Shown: positions 57,668 to 64,000 of the stretch, one piece after another
Layout of the letters: each line of letters begins with the position of its first letter
Numbering within the stretch: position 1 is the stretch's first letter
Origin: Holophagales bacterium
GTDB taxonomy: Bacteria > Acidobacteriota > Thermoanaerobaculia > UBA5066
DNA length: 64,000 nucleotides
NCBI GenBank assembly: GCA_016716705.1
Contig: JADJVF010000004.1
Location: 124,001-188,000 of the forward strand
Direction: 5' to 3'
The notes under the pieces: generated by a model
Seen by the model: the letters and a program-made list of their open reading frames with translations, nothing else
Told to the model about the DNA's origin: nothing
The model's database searches: none
Position numbers and translations under genes: made by a program

Positions 57668-60286
57668 CTACCGGAGCCCCTCGACGACGTAGAGGTCGGA
57701 GAGGATCTGCGGGCAGCCGTAGACGAGTGCTTTTCCGTCGGGGCGGACGAGGATCGGGCCGACCGAGACGACCCCAGCCGGGTCGGCCGGCCAGATCTCG
57801 GCCGCAGGCTTGCGAGCACCCGTGGCCGGGTCCAGGCGGAGGAGGCGCACGGGCAGGGCGGACAAGGAGGCGACGAAGAGCGCGCCGCCGTCCGCCCAGC
57901 CGACGACGCGTTCGCCGGGAAGAAGCCCCACGATTCCCGACGCCGGGCCGCCGTCGAGCGGCTGCGACCAGGTCGTCCCGTCTGCGCGCGACGTGAGGAC
58001 GAACAGGCCGTCCGGCGACACGGGGAACGTCGCGCCCGCCGCGAAGACGACTCCCTCCGGGCTCACCGGGCGAGGAGCCCCTCCCCCCAGGTCCTGGACG
58101 TAGAGCCGGGCCGGCGCGCCGGGCTCGCCCCCTCCGAAAACGATGCGCCGGCCGTCGGGAAGCCAGCTCGCCACGCGGTGGTCGAGGGCGCCGGAGAGAA
58201 GCGCCCGTTGCGCGCCCGCGCCCGTGGGGAGGAGGACGAGCTTGGAGGGGGTGTCGAGAGTCGCCGAGAGAGCCCACTTCCCGTCCGGGGAGAGCGCCAG
58301 CGCGTTGCCCCGGCCAAGGCGCGTCGCCGGGCCGCCGTCGGTCGTCCGGATGTAGATCGCGTAGTCGCGCCCGCCCCCGTCTCCCAGCTCGTCGAAGAGG
58401 AGGCGCGACCAGTCGGCCGAGATTCCCCGGGGGTACGTCCAGTCGAGCCACGAGAGCTCCACGTCGCGGACGGCCCCGGCGGCACGGTAGAAGACCCGGC
58501 GCCGCCACTTGTCGTCCGAGACGAGGACGCGGCCCTCCTTCGAGACGTCGTGAAGTGTCAGGTTCCCCGAGACGCGCAGGAGAGGGCGGTCCCGGCCCGA
58601 GAGGTCGACGGCGCGCAGTTCTCTTCCGGCCCCCGCCGGCGCCGCCGAGTACCAGATCTCCTTCCCCGAAGCAGACCACGCGAGGCCGCCGACGCTCTGC
58701 CAGGTTCCGCCCAGCGTGACGGGCGATTCCCTGCCCCGGACGACCGTCACCGAGCCCCGGTCGTCCCAGCGGAGCGGGTGGTGGACGAAGGCGACACGCG
58801 TTCCGTCGTGCGACACGCGAGGATGCGAGACCCACCCATCGGTAACGAAGAGGACCTTGCCGATCGGCATCTCGAGCCGCGTCTTCCCGTCGACGTCCCT
58901 CACGACGGCGAGCGTCTCGCCGTCGGGGGCCCAGTCGGCCTCGCGGACCGCCTCGAGGATGTCGCGCGGAGCGCGTCCTCCGATGGGCGCCCTCGCGAGG
59001 GTCCCAGAGGCGTCGAAGAGCGACCGGAAGGTCCGCCCGACGGAGAGAGCCATCTCTCCCGATGGCGAGACCGAGAGGACGTCCGCATCGGGCAGCTCGG
59101 CCCGCTGCGGCTCGGGACTCCCGGGCTGTGTGACGAAGAGGCGGATCGGGGCGCCGTCCCACGCGGCCCCGAAGACGACCGTCTTCCCGTCCGGCCCGAA
59201 ACGGGCGGACCGGATGCTCCCGCGGGAAAACGTCAGCCGGGTCATCTCGGGCGGCCCGGTCGGAGCGCCCGCGCGGCCCGCCCGCCAGCCCGCGCCGACG
59301 AGGGCCGCGGCCAGCGCGAGGCCCCCCGCGACGGCGCCCGCGACGACGGCGACCCGGCCCCTTCGACGGGAGGGAACGACCGGCCGTTCGGCCGCGGTCG
59401 TCCGGGGGACGCTCGCCGCCCCGACCGCCTCGAGGGCGAACGCGACGTCGCGCGCCGACTGGAATCGCAGCGCCGGGGTCTTCTCGAGGCACCGCCGCAC
59501 GAGCCGCTCGAGGCCGGGAGCGACCGGCGGGACGTTCCCCGAGAGATCGGGCGGTTCGTCCGTCAGGACTGCGACCATCGTGTCGGCAGGCGTCGCTCGG
59601 GAGAAGGGGGGACTTCCCGAGAGGAGCTCGAAGAGGACGGTACCGAGCGCGAAGATGTCGGACCGTCCGTCCACGACGTCTCCACGAACCTGCTCGGGCG
59701 ACATGTAGTCGACGGTTCCGACCACGAGCCCCGCCGCGGTCTCCTTCATCCGCGTCGCGACCGTGTCTTCCGGCCTCGAAGTGCGAGACGGAGCACGCCT
59801 CGCGAGTCCGAAATCGAGGACCTTCGCGCGCCCCTCGGGGGTGACGACGACGTTCGCGGGCTTGAGATCGCGGTGGACGATGCCGCGCTCGTGGGCGGCC
59901 GCGAGCGCCTCGGCGATCTGTCCGCCCAGGGCCGCGGTCTCCTTCGACGAGAGCGGCCCGTAGACGAGGCGCTGCCTCAGGCTCTCGCCCTCGACGAGCT
60001 CCATGACGATGTAGGGCTGGCCGTCCTCCTCGCCGTAGTCGTGGATCGTGACGATCCCCGGGTGGTTCAGGGCGGAGGCCGCCCGGGCCTCTTCCACGAA
60101 GCGGGCGAAGCCGTCCGAGTCGCGCAGGACGTCCTTCGGGAGGATCTTGACCGCCACCTCCCGCGAGAGCCGGCGGTCGCGGGCCCGGTAGACCTCCCCC
60201 ATCCCGCCGGCACCGACGAAGCCGACGATCTCGTACGGGCCGAGATGACTCGGGTGAGAAATGGACAAGAAACGCCTCCCGGCCAT
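57668..60286 (-). CDS. Membrane Ser/Thr protein kinase with TolB-like beta-propeller
   Basis: 872 residues from ATG 60286. Kinase domain about 15-285: glycine loop GFVGAGGMGEVYRA, Lys47 in VAVKILP, catalytic Asp140 in HRDLKPANVVV and Asp158 of the DFG in VLDFGLARRA. The single transmembrane helix is VAVVAGAVAGGLALAAALVG. The outer part is a six- or seven-bladed TolB/WD40-like propeller with repeated SxxG and DG-x-x-[IV]-F patterns (FGPDGKTVVFGAAWDGAPIR, LSPDGKWALSATLD). Typical of Acidobacteria-type signalling: the propeller senses an extracytoplasmic ligand. Confidence 0.88.
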   Translation of the reverse strand: MAGRRFLSISHPSHLGPYEIVGFVGAGGMGEVYRARDRRLSREVAVKILPKDVLRDSDGFARFVEEARAASALNHPGIVTIHDYGEEDGQPYIVMELVEGESLRQRLVYGPLSSKETAALGGQIAEALAAAHERGIVHRDLKPANVVVTPEGRAKVLDFGLARRAPSRTSRPEDTVATRMKETAAGLVVGTVDYMSPEQVRGDVVDGRSDIFALGTVLFELLSGSPPFSRATPADTMVAVLTDEPPDLSGNVPPVAPGLERLVRRCLEKTPALRFQSARDVAFALEAVGAASVPRTTAAERPVVPSRRRGRVAVVAGAVAGGLALAAALVGAGWRAGRAGAPTGPPEMTRLTFSRGSIRSARFGPDGKTVVFGAAWDGAPIRLFVTQPGSPEPQRAELPDADVLSVSPSGEMALSVGRTFRSLFDASGTLARAPIGGRAPRDILEAVREADWAPDGETLAVVRDVDGKTRLEMPIGKVLFVTDGWVSHPRVSHDGTRVAFVHHPLRWDDRGSVTVVRGRESPVTLGGTWQSVGGLAWSASGKEIWYSAAPAGAGRELRAVDLSGRDRPLLRVSGNLTLHDVSKEGRVLVSDDKWRRRVFYRAAGAVRDVELSWLDWTYPRGISADWSRLLFDELGDGGGRDYAIYIRTTDGGPATRLGRGNALALSPDGKWALSATLDTPSKLVLLPTGAGAQRALLSGALDHRVASWLPDGRRIVFGGGEPGAPARLYVQDLGGGAPRPVSPEGVVFAAGATFPVSPDGLFVLTSRADGTTWSQPLDGGPASGIVGLLPGERVVGWADGGALFVASLSALPVRLLRLDPATGARKPAAEIWPADPAGVVSVGPILVRPDGKALVYGCPQILSDLYVVEGLR

Positions 60287-60353
60287 TCTAGGGCCGGGAC
60301 AGCGCCGCCGAGCCCGCTGGAGGAGCGAACGGGCCCGGAAGCCTGGCCGACCC

Positions 60354-60722
60354 TCAGGCCGCCCGGGCTCTGCGCGCCGCGATGAACGACCGGATCGCGA
60401 CGACGAGGAACCCGGCACAAAGGAGCGCCATGACGCTCCGGAGGACGACGGCCGCCGGCCGGGCCGCCTCTCCCGCGAGAAGGGCCGGGATCCCGAGGAG
60501 CCCCGACACGGACGGAATGAACCCGAGGAGCGCCACGGCCGCCGCCGCGTGCATGGCGTGCCGGCGCAGGTGCTCCTTCCGGGCGACGACGCCGCAGATT
60601 CCGAGGAGGACGCCGAACCCGACCGGGATCAGGGCGGTGGGGGTCTGGTACGCGGCGTAGCCGCCGACGCCGGTGAGGACGAGGAGGCCACCGAAGAGGA
60701 GGGCGAGAGAGGAGACGTTCAT
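60354..60722 (-). CDS. Small membrane protein, four helices
   Basis: 122 residues, ATG at 60722. Four hydrophobic helices: ALLFGGLLVLTGVGGYAAY, LIPVGFGVLLGICGVVA, a helix around residue 65 and VVLRSVMALLCAGFLVVAI. The loop after helix 2 is basic (RKEHLRRHAMH). No family is recognised with certainty. Eight bases downstream of the MFS gene on the same strand. Confidence 0.6.
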   Translation of the reverse strand: MNVSSLALLFGGLLVLTGVGGYAAYQTPTALIPVGFGVLLGICGVVARKEHLRRHAMHAAAAVALLGFIPSVSGLLGIPALLAGEAARPAAVVLRSVMALLCAGFLVVAIRSFIAARRARAA

Positions 60723-60730
60723 CAAACGAC

Positions 60731-61906
60731 CTAACGTGCCGGGAGGGGTCCCGGATTCCCGGTTCCCGTCGCCGGGTCCGAAGGACCCCGTGAGACGACA
60801 CCGGCCAGGACCGCCGCCGCCACGATTCCCGCGGCCCCGGCGAGGTTCACGGCCGCGAAGCCGAATCGCTCGTAGACCGGCCCGAACGCGAAGGCGCCGA
60901 AGGCGATGGCGAGGTCGTAGGAGCCGTAGAACGCCGCCATCGCCGCCCCGCGCGCCTCGCCCGAGCGGTCCACCGTCCAGGCCGTCAGGGCCGGGAACGA
61001 GAGACCCGAGATGCCGATTCCGTAGAGGGCCGCTGCCACGGCCAGGGTCGCGGGCCCGCGCGCGAGCCCCGTCAGCGCAACCCCTGCCGCCCCGACGAGG
61101 AGCCCCGGAATAACGACCGCCCGCCTCCCATGCCGGTCGGACAGCCGCCCCGCGAACGGCCGGACGAGGAGGATCGAAAGGGCGTAGACGCCGAAATACG
61201 CCCCGGTCCGGCCCGGCCCGGAACCCAGCTCCACCGGGACGAACGCGATGATCGCCCCGTAGGAGAGCGAGGAGAGGAAGAGAACGCTGCATGGAAGCAG
61301 GGCACCCCGCGGGAAGCTCGCCCTTCTCGAAGTGGCTGCGGCGCGGCGCGGCTCGGCGATCGGAACCACGAGGCCGAGCGCGACGAGAAAGAGCGCGGCC
61401 GTGCCGAGGAACGCTGCCGGCGCGCCGCCGAGACGGACCAGCCCGCCTCCCGCCGCCGGCCCGAGCGCCATCGCCACCGTCGGCGCCAGTCCCCAGATGC
61501 CGATCGCCTCTCCACGGCGGGCGGCCGGCGCGAGGTCGGCGACGAGCGAGGCGATCGCCGTCGTCGCGAATCCCCAGCCGACCCCCTGCACGGCGCGCAA
61601 CGCGAGGAGCGCGCCGAGCGAGGCGGCGAGCGGAAGGAGGGCCGTCGCCGTCGCGAAGAGGGCGAGCCCGCCGAGGGCGAACGGCCGCCGACCCCGCCGG
61701 TCGATCGCGCGCGCCGAGAGGAGCCGCGTCGCCACCGCGGCGATCGACGCGAGGCCGATGACGATCCCCACCTCGCTCTTCGACGCCCCGCGCGCCGCCG
61801 CGTACGGCGGCAGGACGGGGATCAGGAAGTAGAAGCCGAAGAAGAGGACCGCCGTCGCGGCGACCAGGAGGACGAAGGGGCGGGTGAGGATCCGGCTCGA
61901 GGTCAG
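60731..61906 (-). CDS. Major facilitator superfamily transporter
   Basis: About 391 residues. The first canonical start (GTG 61771) would remove helix 1, but the codons upstream continue the family sequence (TRPFVLLVAATAVLFFGFYF, LIPVLPPYAAARGASKSEVG). The frame is open to a CTG at 61906 that overlaps the DUF2721 stop. Twelve helices; the loop 2-3 motif is ARAIDRRGRRPF and that of the second half GRLSDRHGRR. Substrate unknown; drug- or sugar-efflux-like. Confidence 0.8.
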   Translation of the reverse strand: MTSSRILTRPFVLLVAATAVLFFGFYFLIPVLPPYAAARGASKSEVGIVIGLASIAAVATRLLSARAIDRRGRRPFALGGLALFATATALLPLAASLGALLALRAVQGVGWGFATTAIASLVADLAPAARRGEAIGIWGLAPTVAMALGPAAGGGLVRLGGAPAAFLGTAALFLVALGLVVPIAEPRRAAATSRRASFPRGALLPCSVLFLSSLSYGAIIAFVPVELGSGPGRTGAYFGVYALSILLVRPFAGRLSDRHGRRAVVIPGLLVGAAGVALTGLARGPATLAVAAALYGIGISGLSFPALTAWTVDRSGEARGAAMAAFYGSYDLAIAFGAFAFGPVYERFGFAAVNLAGAAGIVAAAVLAGVVSRGPSDPATGTGNPGPLPAR

Positions 61907-62298
61907 GGCCGCTCCTCGAGGTCGAGAAGGTGCAGGTCGAGCGCCTTCACCGAGACCTGGATCTCCCGCACCGAGAGCGCGAGCGAGACGATCATCAGGA
62001 CGAGGCTCCCCGCGAAGAGCGCCTTCCCGAGGACGACCTTCCCGAAGAAGAGCACGAACATGCAGAGGACGCAGACGAGGAGGCTCGAGACGCCCGCGGC
62101 CTGCATGCTCTGGATCAGGTGAATCCGGTACCTGAGGTTGTCGATCTGCTTCGGGATGAGCGGGCCGGGATGCTCGCGGTGACGGCTGTGGAGGCTCCTG
62201 ACGAGCGAGGCCAGAGCGAGGAACCTGTTCGTATAGGCGAGAAGGAGGAGCGAAACCGCGGGAAACAGAAGAGCAGGGGTCGTGAGGCTCAGCTCCAT
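61903..62298 (-). CDS. DUF2721 membrane protein
   Basis: 131 residues from ATG 62298. Three helices (LLFPAVSLLLLAYTNRFLAL, SSLLVCVLCMFVLFFG, ALFAGSLVLMIVSLALSVRE) with the conserved RYRIHLIQSMQAAG segment and the terminal VSVKALDLHLLDLEERP. DUF2721 has no assigned function. The MFS gene follows with a four-base overlap. Confidence 0.82.
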   Translation of the reverse strand: MELSLTTPALLFPAVSLLLLAYTNRFLALASLVRSLHSRHREHPGPLIPKQIDNLRYRIHLIQSMQAAGVSSLLVCVLCMFVLFFGKVVLGKALFAGSLVLMIVSLALSVREIQVSVKALDLHLLDLEERP

Positions 62299-62382
62299 GG
62301 CGAAGTCACGATAGCCGAAGCGCCGCGGGAACTTCCGGTGCCGGCCGTGGGTCACAGGGGCAAACGACGGAGGAGGACGACG

Positions 62383-63126
62383 ATGCTCCAGCTTGTGACG
62401 CCCCCCGAGCACCCCCGGCCCGCGCTCCTGGCCTCGATCGGAATCCACGCCCTGGCGGCCTCCGCCTTCGGATTCGTTCCGCTGCTCGCCTTCCCGATCG
62501 CTCCCGGCTGGCAGGGAGAGGTGTGGGTCGTCACGCAGCCCGACCTCTCCCTGCTTCGCGACGTGAAGACCGTCGACCTGCGGGGCCCCGGTCGCCAGGA
62601 TCGCCCTCCGCGCGGCCCTGCGGGCGGAGGGCTTACGGCCGCGCGGCGCGAGGGTCCCCCCGCCGCACCCTCGGCTCCGACCGTCCAGCCTACATCCATG
62701 ATCGCCGAGCTCCCTCCGGCGCCCGAGTTCGAGCCTTCGGAGGACTCCGATTACGTCGGCAGGGTCGATGAGGAGCCAGGTTCCGAGCGAGGGGGCGGGA
62801 TCAGGGGCGGCGTGCCGGATGGACCGATCGACGTCCGCGGCGGAGGAGCGCCGCCCGACATCGTCCTGCCCGTGCCGCTCGAGACCCCCACTCCCCGCTA
62901 TCCCGACACGGCCCGTATCGCGCGGATGGAGGGAGCCGTCGTCCTCTCGGCGACGATCGCCGCCGACGGGCGGGTCGTCGACGTCGAGATCGAGAGAAGC
63001 ATGGGCCCGTTCCTGGACCGGGCCGCCCTCGACGCCGTCTCGCGCTGGCGCTACGTCCCCGCTCGCATCGGGCCGACGCGGGTGGCGGTGATCCTGCGAG
63101 TGACGCTCACGTTCCGGCTTCTCTGA
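62383..63126 (+). CDS. TonB-type energy transducer
   Basis: 247 residues, ATG preceded by GGAGGAGG. One N-terminal helix (LLASIGIHALAASAFGFVPL), a Pro/Gly-rich periplasmic linker (about 60-155) and a C-terminal TonB domain: PTPRYPDTARIARMEGAVVL, SATIAADGRVVDVEIERS and DRAALDAVSRWRYVPAR. It would couple the inner-membrane proton gradient to outer-membrane transport; ExbB/ExbD are not in the window. Confidence 0.85.
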   Translation: MLQLVTPPEHPRPALLASIGIHALAASAFGFVPLLAFPIAPGWQGEVWVVTQPDLSLLRDVKTVDLRGPGRQDRPPRGPAGGGLTAARREGPPAAPSAPTVQPTSMIAELPPAPEFEPSEDSDYVGRVDEEPGSERGGGIRGGVPDGPIDVRGGGAPPDIVLPVPLETPTPRYPDTARIARMEGAVVLSATIAADGRVVDVEIERSMGPFLDRAALDAVSRWRYVPARIGPTRVAVILRVTLTFRLL

Positions 63127-63166
63127 CCGCCCCGACGACCAAGGGACCGGTGCCACGAGGACGACT

Positions 63167-63232
63167 GGTGCCAGGCGTGCATTCGTGTATTGTCTACGAC
63201 AATACACGATGCACGCCTGCACGCCTGGCACC
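63167..63232. repeat. Large hairpin/REP-like palindrome
   Basis: GGTGCCAGGCGTGC (63167-63180) is the exact reverse complement of GCACGCCTGGCACC (63219-63232). Inside it CGTGTATTGTC (63184-63194) and GACAATACACG (63198-63208) form a second perfect stem with a TAC loop. A partial extra copy of GCACGCCT lies at 63211-63218. It lies between the converging stops of the TonB gene and the next minus-strand gene, and is much less GC-biased at its centre than its surroundings. Confidence 0.75.
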
Positions 63233-63264
63233 GCACGTCCCGGGCGACGCACTTCCATCCCGGG

Positions 63265-63717
63265 TCAGTGGTAGAGGTTCTTCTCCTCCGGCGGCGCGAG
63301 GCCCGGACCGTCGAACGTCCCGCTCTCCCGCGCCGCAGCGAGGCGGGCCTCCAGGCTCCCCTTCCAGACGGACGCCACGCGCGTGCCCGACCGTCCTGCC
63401 CGCCGCTCTTCGATCGTGCCGGCCTCGCGATCGAGGACGAGGACGACGCGCAGGCCATCCCGAGAGAGGGTGAGCGCGACGCGCGGGCGCGCCGGGTTCT
63501 TCGACGCGAGATCGGCGAGCCATCTCGCCGCCTCCGCCGCGCCGAGTGTCCCGGCGTCCTCCACGAGAGCATCCGGGGGCGGCGCAAGGACGACGCCGGC
63601 CGGGCCCTCGGGTGCCGTGCCGTCTTCGCTCTTCACGAAGGCGCGGCCCACACCCCAGAGCAGGAGGATCCCGGCGGCCACGGACAGGACGACGGCGAGG
63701 CGGCGCGTCACGGGCAC
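63265..63717 (-). CDS. Single-pass membrane protein of unknown function
   Basis: 150 residues from GTG 63717 (RRLAVVLSVAAGILLLWGVG). One N-terminal anchor helix, then a periplasmic domain of about 110 residues with alpha-beta character (ARWLADLASKNPARPRVALT, LSRDGLRVVLVLDREAGTIE). No family is recognised. It starts four bases after the ABC-2 permease stop, so the two are probably one operon. Confidence 0.55.
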   Translation of the reverse strand: MPVTRRLAVVLSVAAGILLLWGVGRAFVKSEDGTAPEGPAGVVLAPPPDALVEDAGTLGAAEAARWLADLASKNPARPRVALTLSRDGLRVVLVLDREAGTIEERRAGRSGTRVASVWKGSLEARLAAARESGTFDGPGLAPPEEKNLYH

Positions 63718-63721
63718 GATC

Positions 63722-64000
63722 CTACCCGTCGGTCCACCGGAACCGGAGCCGGGAGACGAGAAGGAAGAGCGCGGCATAGCCGACAAGAACCGCCGCAGGA
63801 GGGAGGGCGCCGGCCACGAAGCCGGCGCCGCGCCACGTCACCGCATCGAGGCCGTCGATCGCCCAGCGCGTCGGCAGGACGAGCGTCACCGTGCGCAGCC
63901 ACTCGGGAAAGACGAACGCCGGAACCCAGCCGCCCCCGAGCATCACGAGAAGGAGGACGGCGAGGATCGAGAGGCCGCGGGTGGCGCCGGGCGTCTTCCC
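63722..64000 (-). CDS. ABC-2 type permease, C-terminal part
   Basis: Open to the edge of the window, 92 residues remain. Typical ABC-2 end: KTPGATRGLSILAVLLLVML, then GGGWVPAFVFPEWLRTVTLV, LPTRWAIDGLDAVTWRG and a last helix VLVGYAALFLLVSRLRFRW. The family exports drugs, polysaccharides or lipids with a partner ATPase, which lies outside the window. Confidence 0.85.
   Translation of the reverse strand, partial: GKTPGATRGLSILAVLLLVMLGGGWVPAFVFPEWLRTVTLVLPTRWAIDGLDAVTWRGAGFVAGALPPAAVLVGYAALFLLVSRLRFRWTDG

Overview
This is a GC-rich window (roughly 70% G+C by eye) from a Gram-negative bacterium with an outer membrane: there are beta-barrel proteins, a TonB-type energy transducer, a patatin joined to a BamA-like barrel, and lipoproteins. 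A Ser/Thr kinase with a beta-propeller, two membrane pyrophosphatases and many c-type haem motifs fit a deep-branching lineage such as Acidobacteriota (Thermoanaerobaculia-like). That assignment is inference from gene content. No rRNA, tRNA, CRISPR array or intact insertion sequence was seen.

Layout. 1-1.9 kb: end of a PiT phosphate transporter and an orphan histidine kinase. 1.9-7.5 kb: a tightly packed polyamine-like cassette (DUF4178 zinc-ribbon membrane protein, 56-residue protein, DUF350 protein, membrane aminopropyltransferase, exported FAD oxidase). Its likely partner, a SpeD-type AdoMet decarboxylase, lies at 12.5 kb behind a histidine-rich membrane protein. 7.8-15.8 kb: secreted and envelope proteins, a CPA2 antiporter and a monohaem cytochrome. 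16-18.8 kb: a DUF3943 protein and a zinc phospholipase C/S1-P1-like protein with a barrel-like tail. 18.9-21.9 kb: a VapBC module and the patatin-barrel protein. 22.1-27.1 kb: a bc-type complex (cytochrome b, Rieske) with an octahaem-TPR cytochrome and a metallopeptidase. 27.2-27.9 kb: gene remnants including a decayed nucleotidyltransferase. 28-33 kb: a Trk/Ktr K+ uptake pair, a membrane protein and a group II decarboxylase. 33.1-38.6 kb: a MacA/ABC/FtsX operon with three permeases. 38.6-43.3 kb: small, mostly uncharacterised genes. 43.3-43.6 kb: a G/C-only tract that looks like failed sequence. 43.6-49.4 kb: a haemolysin III-family protein and two different membrane pyrophosphatases in tandem. 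49.5-56 kb: nucleoside kinase, conserved unknown, HAD-ATPase fusion and subtilase. 56-64 kb: PepSY and DUF4920 proteins, MGMT, kinase-propeller, MFS carrier, DUF2721, TonB, a large hairpin repeat and the end of an ABC-2 permease.

About a dozen genes are broken by single-base frameshifts, mostly in G or C runs and clustered at 21.8-32.4 kb and 47.7-49.4 kb. Protein homology resumes cleanly in another frame, so most are probably consensus errors. They are annotated here as one gene each, with the break position given.
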